Assembly (NCBI RefSeq): GCF_026262505.1
Contig: NC_067203.1
Location: forward strand, 12,784,392 to 12,848,391
From: Trichomonas vaginalis G3
Taxonomy: Eukaryota; Parabasalia; Trichomonadida; Trichomonadidae
Direction: 5' to 3'
DNA length: 64,000 nt
A model generated the notes under the pieces. It was not told the origin of the DNA. It made no database searches and worked only from the letters and a program-made list of their open reading frames with translations. Below are positions 59,878 through 64,000 of the stretch, in pieces; the first letter of the stretch is position 1; each line of letters begins with the position of its first letter. The position numbers and the translations under genes are program-made.

Positions 59878-61422
59878 ATGCAACCAAGAACACGAATTCC
59901 CGAGTTTGCAGAATTAGAAAACTATAAAAATCTTGGGCTATTGACCCAGATGCAACTCGATTTACTCTATCGAAGAGTAAATGGCGAGTCTTATCAACAA
60001 ATACGGAATGTTTACTCAATTTCAAAGACGACAGTAGCACGCGCAATCATGCGCACTGCTACTTGTCGTTCATGGACAAAAGGTCAGTCAGGGGGTGGTA
60101 TGACCCTTTTGTCACTACCAGATGAAATGCAGTTCAAAAAACTTGTTCAAGAGATGGCAGACGACTTGAACTGTATTACAACATCAATGGCCATTGCTGT
60201 CTGTACGGAATTACAAAATAGGAGATTAAAATTTGCGGCGCGGGTACTAATCACTGCAAGATGCCCGCATCTTCTAGCGAAGCTCGATGATTACTGCCCA
60301 TCGCCATCCCGTGGCTGGCTTAATCATATCGCCACAAGATTGTCAATTCGGATTGTGAGCTCCCAAACTATTGATATGCTCCGACGCTCTACCTGTGACG
60401 CAAACCATATTCGCCAATTTTTCCTCTCCAAGCATAGATACTTTGCCCGCAGGAAGAAGTTTATTGCGAATATGGACGAGACAATGCTCTATTCCAAACG
60501 TCGCTATAAAGTTCTTACTGCTGGCCGGAATCGCCCAGTTCGCGCTGAAAAGTCTCAGCTTCCACATCTTACAGGTGTCTGTACCATCTTTGCAGATGGT
60601 ACAACTATGAAGCCAATGGTGATACTTCCACAAAAGAAGACCCTTGATGCGGAATTGGAAGATCTGGACGCCTTTTTTGTTCGCTCCGAGAGTGGATGGA
60701 TGAACAAATACCTTTTTATGGTATACTGTATCATGTTCATCTGCAAAGTACAGGAGAAAAGGTCTCAAATGAATGTGTTTGATGCCCAGGTACCTTTTCT
60801 CCTAATTGTAGATGGTCATCCATCCAGGCTCTCTTTCTTGGCCGTTCGCCTCTTGAGCGCCTTCAATATCGAGCTTCTTGTTCTCCCAGGCCATACATCT
60901 CATATCTTACAACCTCTTGATGTTGGGATTTTTTCTCCCTTGAAGGCCCAATTCAAGAAGTTGTTTGATATGGCGACTATCCGGTACGATCAGCAAGGGC
61001 ATATGGTGATCAATTATGTATGGAACGCCAGATAACTGCGCTATATCATGGTTCGCAGCTTCCTTGATGCATGTAGTGTGTCTTGCACAGCTACAAACAT
61101 CGAAAATGCTTTTAAAGCAACAGGAATCTATCCATTGGATATGAACAAACCTCTTGCTTCCAGATACATTGTAGCAAATGGAGTTCCTCCTGCAAGGCCC
61201 AATTTTGTCAACGACAAAGTCCTTACAGATCCAAATGTGATGATGCAAGTCTTCCAAATGGAATATGGACGCCCCATGCAGCAACAGGATTGGTATTTCA
61301 ATCTGTTTGTGGCTATGCAATCTGTTTTGGCCTGGAATGGAGCATATGGCCAGGTTCTTAGTCGTGAGTTACATCTCCTTTATCCTACTGCAGGTGGATT
61401 TCAAAAAATCCAATTAAAATGA
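59878..61422 (+). pseudogene. pogo-type (Tc1/mariner superfamily) transposase with one internal stop
   Basis: The ATG at 59878 opens a frame with a TAA at 61033-61035, after which the same frame continues to 61422 (514 codons in all). Order of parts: a helix-turn-helix (residues about 22-60, GESYQQIRNVYSISKTTVAR), a linker, then the DDE_1 core with D200 (IANMDET), D312 (LLIVDGHPSR) and D348 (HILQPLDVGIF), the DDD triad of pogo/Tigger enzymes. The tail after the stop (ENAFKATGIYPLDMNK) is also typical. One nonsense change in an otherwise clean frame makes it a young pseudogene. GC content is higher than in the MULE next door, so it arrived separately. No terminal repeats were found by eye. Confidence 0.88.
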
Positions 61423-61482
61423 TATAAAGCTGAGGAGCTCCAGGGTGAAGAGGAATTGATGAAGAAAAGAAGCAGCTGCATA

Positions 61483-63119
61483 ATGGAGTGAGGAAGCATC
61501 TTGATGAAGAGAGGAAGCACCTTGATCAAGAGAGGAAGTACTTTGAAGAAGAGAGGAAGCACTTTGATTTAGAGAGGAAGCATCTTGATCAAGAGAGGAA
61601 GTACTTTGAAGAAGAGAGGAAGCATCTTGATGAAGAGAGGAAGCACCTTGATCAAGAGAGGAAGCTGCATCTTGAGCAAGAGAGGAAGCACTTTGAAGAA
61701 GAGAGGAAGCATCTTGATCAAGAGAGGAAGTGCTTTGTTGAAGAGAGGAAGCATCTTGATCAAGAGAGGAAGTACTTTGTTGAAGAGAGGAAGCTGCATG
61801 ATGAAGAGAGGAAGCACCTTGATCAAGAGAGGAAGCTGCATCTTGAGCAAGAGAGGAAGCACTTTGAAGAAGAGAGGAAGCACCTTGATCAAGAGAGGAA
61901 GTACTTTGAAGAAGAGAGGAAGTACTTTGAAGAAGAGAGGAAGCATCTTGATGAAGAGAGGAAGCATCTTGATGAAGAGAGGAAGTACTTTGAAGAAGAG
62001 AGGAAGCATCTTGATGAAGAGAGGAAGCATCTTGATCAAGAGAGGAAGTACTTTGAAGAAGAGAGGAAGCATCTTGATGAAGAGAGGAAGCTGCATCTTG
62101 AGCAAGAGAGGAAGTACTTTGATCAAGAGAGGAAGTACTTTGAAGAAGAGAGGAAGCACCTTGATCAAGAGAGGAAGCACTTTGATGAAGAGAGGAAGCA
62201 CCTTGATCAAGAGAGGAAGCATCTTGATCAAGAGAGGAAGCATCTTGATCAAGAGAGGAAGCTGCATGATGGATGCATGATGGAGTGAGGAAGCATCTTG
62301 ATGAAAGAGGAATCACTTTGTTGAAGAGAGGAAGCATCTTGATCAAGAGAGGAAGCATCTTGATCAAGAGAGGAAGTACTTTGAAGAAGAGAGGAAGCAT
62401 CTTGATGAAGAGAGGAAGCTGCATCTTGAGCAAGAGAGGAAGTACTTTGATCAAGAGAGGAAGTACTTTGAAGAAGAGAGGAAGCATCTTGATGAAGAGA
62501 GGAAGCATCTTGATCAAGAGAGGAAGTACTTTGAAGAAGAGAGGAAGCATCTTGATGAAGAGAGGAAGCTGCATCTTGAGCAAGAGAGGAAGTACTTTGA
62601 TCAAGAGAGGAAGTACTTTGAAGAAGAGAGGAAGCACCTTGATCAAGAGAGGAAGCACCTTGATCAAGAGAGGAAGTACTTTGAAGAAGAGAGGAAGCAC
62701 TTTGATGAAGAGAGGAAGCATCTTGATCAAGAGAGGAAGTACTTTGAAGAAGAGAGGAAGCATCTTGATGAAGAGAGGAAGCTGCATCTTGAGCAAGAGA
62801 GGAAGTACTTTGAAGAGAGAGGAAGCACCTTGATCAAGAGAGGAAGTACTTTGAAGAAGAGAGGAAGCACTTTGATGAAGAGAGGAAGCACCTTGATCAA
62901 GAGAGGAAGCATCTTGATCAAGAGAGGAAGCATCTTGATCAAGAGAGGAAGCTGCATGATGGATGCATGATGGAGTGAGGAAGCATCTTGATGAAGAGAG
63001 GAATCACTTTGTTGAAGAGAGGAAGCATCTTGATCAAGAGAGGAAGCATCTTGATCAAGAGAGGAAGCTGCATGATGGATGCATGATGGAGTGAGGAAGC
63101 ATCTTGATGAAGAGAGGAA
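61483..63119. repeat. 1.6-kb array of 21/24-bp units (GAGAGGAAG...)
   Basis: Built from units such as GAGAGGAAGCATCTTGATGAA (21 bp) and a 24-bp variant with CTGCATCTTGAGCAA. The variants differ at the CAT/TAC/CAC and GATGAA/GATCAA/GAAGAA positions. A longer marker, ATGGAGTGAGGAAGCATCTT, recurs at 61483, 62280, 62970 and 63086, so the array has higher-order blocks (about 690 bp between two of them). Every frame of one strand is open for hundreds of codons because unit lengths are multiples of three; one frame reads as heptads (ERKHLDE/ERKYFEE), but no ATG starts it. Confidence 0.95.
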
Positions 63120-63584
63120 GCGTAAGAACCGATAACATTTACAAAATATTAAATTTATTTTGTAAATTTTCCAAAAGCCTTAGTACCAATGTAATATAAA
63201 TGCTCCAAAAATACCATCCCTCCTTCCAAAAGCGTAAGAACCGATAACATTTACAAAATATTAAATTTATTTTGTAAATTTTCCAAAAGCCTTAGTACCA
63301 ATGTAATATAAATGCTCCAAAAATACCATCCCTCCTTCCAAAAGCGTAAGAACCGATAACATTTACAAAATATTAAATTTATTTTGTAAATTTTCCAAAA
63401 GCCTTAGTACCAATGTAATATAAATGCTCCAAAAATACCATCCCTCCTTCCAAAAGCGTAAGAACCGATAACATTTACAAAATATTAAATTTATTTTGTA
63501 AATTTTCCAAAACCTTAGTACCAATGTAATATAAATGCTCCAAAAATACCATCCCTCCTTCCAAAAGCGTAAGAACCGATAACT
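63120..63584. repeat. tandem array, 112-bp unit (4.1 copies)
   Basis: Units begin GCGTAAGAACCGATAAC at 63120, 63232, 63344 and 63456, with a partial fifth copy at 63567-63584. Copy 4 is one base shorter. Each unit holds a 12-bp perfect stem ATTTACAAAATA/TATTTTGTAAAT with a 7-base loop. It directly adjoins the 21-bp array. Confidence 0.97.
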
Positions 63585-64000
63585 GTTATAGACCGAAAAT
63601 ATATTTTTTCGGTTTTCTCTTCAAATAATTGAAAGAATGATACTATAGGTTTATTATATTATATAGCATATAATCATGCTATAGCCGAAAATTATAAGTT
63701 TTGAGAAGATTGAATATAACACAAATAAATTTGAATGTAAGTTAAATTGCTTGTTGTTTTTAATAGCTATTTAATGAGAAATCCAATATTGCAAAATTCA
63801 AATTGAATGATTGAAAGAACAGAAAAAGTCATTCTTTTCAATTTCGAATATGTTTCATTGTATTTATAATTATATGGCAAATAAGATATTTAAACTTGAT
63901 TTTTGAAGGAAAATTCACAAAATTGAATAAATTCAAATAATTTTTATTCAAAAATAAACTAGTTATTTGAGTTTAATACTAATTATCTATTCAAACTACA
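63585..64000. other. AT-rich flank with two short hairpins
   Basis: No gene recognised. Two perfect 8-bp hairpins with 6-base loops: ACCGAAAA/TTTTCGGT at 63592-63613 and TATAGCAT/ATGCTATA at 63662-63683. The words TATAGACCGAAAAT and TATAGCCGAAAATT near them suggest a diverged duplication. Confidence 0.6.

Noticed and set aside
61414-62957. Long open frames on both strands over the 21/24-bp array (up to 460 codons)
   Set aside because: All come from unit lengths divisible by three and a stop-free unit; several frames are open at once and the heptad frame lacks an ATG.

Overview
The window looks like nuclear DNA of a trichomonad parabasalid, most likely Trichomonas vaginalis or a close relative. 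It is AT-rich, compact and shows no introns. Several host genes have a TCA-Py-(A/T) initiator a few bases to about 45 bases upstream of the ATG. A Cpn10 gene begins with a short hydrogenosome-style presequence. Host genes lie between Polinton/Maverick elements and DNA transposons, as expected for this repeat-swollen genome. The species call is inference; no rRNA or other species marker is present.

Layout. (1) 1-7740: the inner part and right end of a Polinton-type element, nearly all on the minus strand and clearly a broken fossil. It carries a D5-like primase-helicase part, a capsid-protein relic, a possible minor-capsid part and coiled-coil or low-complexity proteins. (2) 7860-35800: a host block. 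It holds a DUF3237 protein, coatomer beta-prime, a single-pass membrane protein, an SP-RING (MIZ) finger protein, ribosomal P0, two long coiled-coil proteins, hydrogenosomal Cpn10, a NOC3-like ribosome-biogenesis factor, histone H4, three tandem sugar-porter (MFS) copies of which two are damaged, a homeodomain-like/WD40 protein, a lysine-rich protein, tRNA-Ala(AGC) and a large decayed membrane receptor-like gene. A 1.04-kb candidate non-autonomous DNA transposon sits between MFS copies 2 and 3. (3) About 36.7-56.8 kb: a second Polinton, about 20 kb long. Its left two thirds are well preserved (capsid protein, family B DNA polymerase region, KilA-N protein, integrase, tail-collar-like protein). 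Its right third is heavily decayed and contains a collagen-like fibre relic. A 25-base N gap ends it and no terminal repeats can be seen. (4) 56.8-64 kb: a Mutator-like (MULE) transposase, a 120-bp tandem array, a perfect 62-nt three-way-junction inverted repeat, a pogo-type transposase, a 1.6-kb array of 21/24-bp units and a 112-bp array.

Working logic. The host genes serve general housekeeping roles (vesicle coat, ribosome, chromatin, organelle chaperonin) and show no operon-like link. The Polintons bring virus-like replication and capsid modules. The most unusual features are the tail-collar/collagen fibre module carried by a Polinton, a palindromic 60-bp inverted repeat around one of its genes, an iteron-like repeat block, the perfect three-way junction, and the homeodomain-WD40 fusion.
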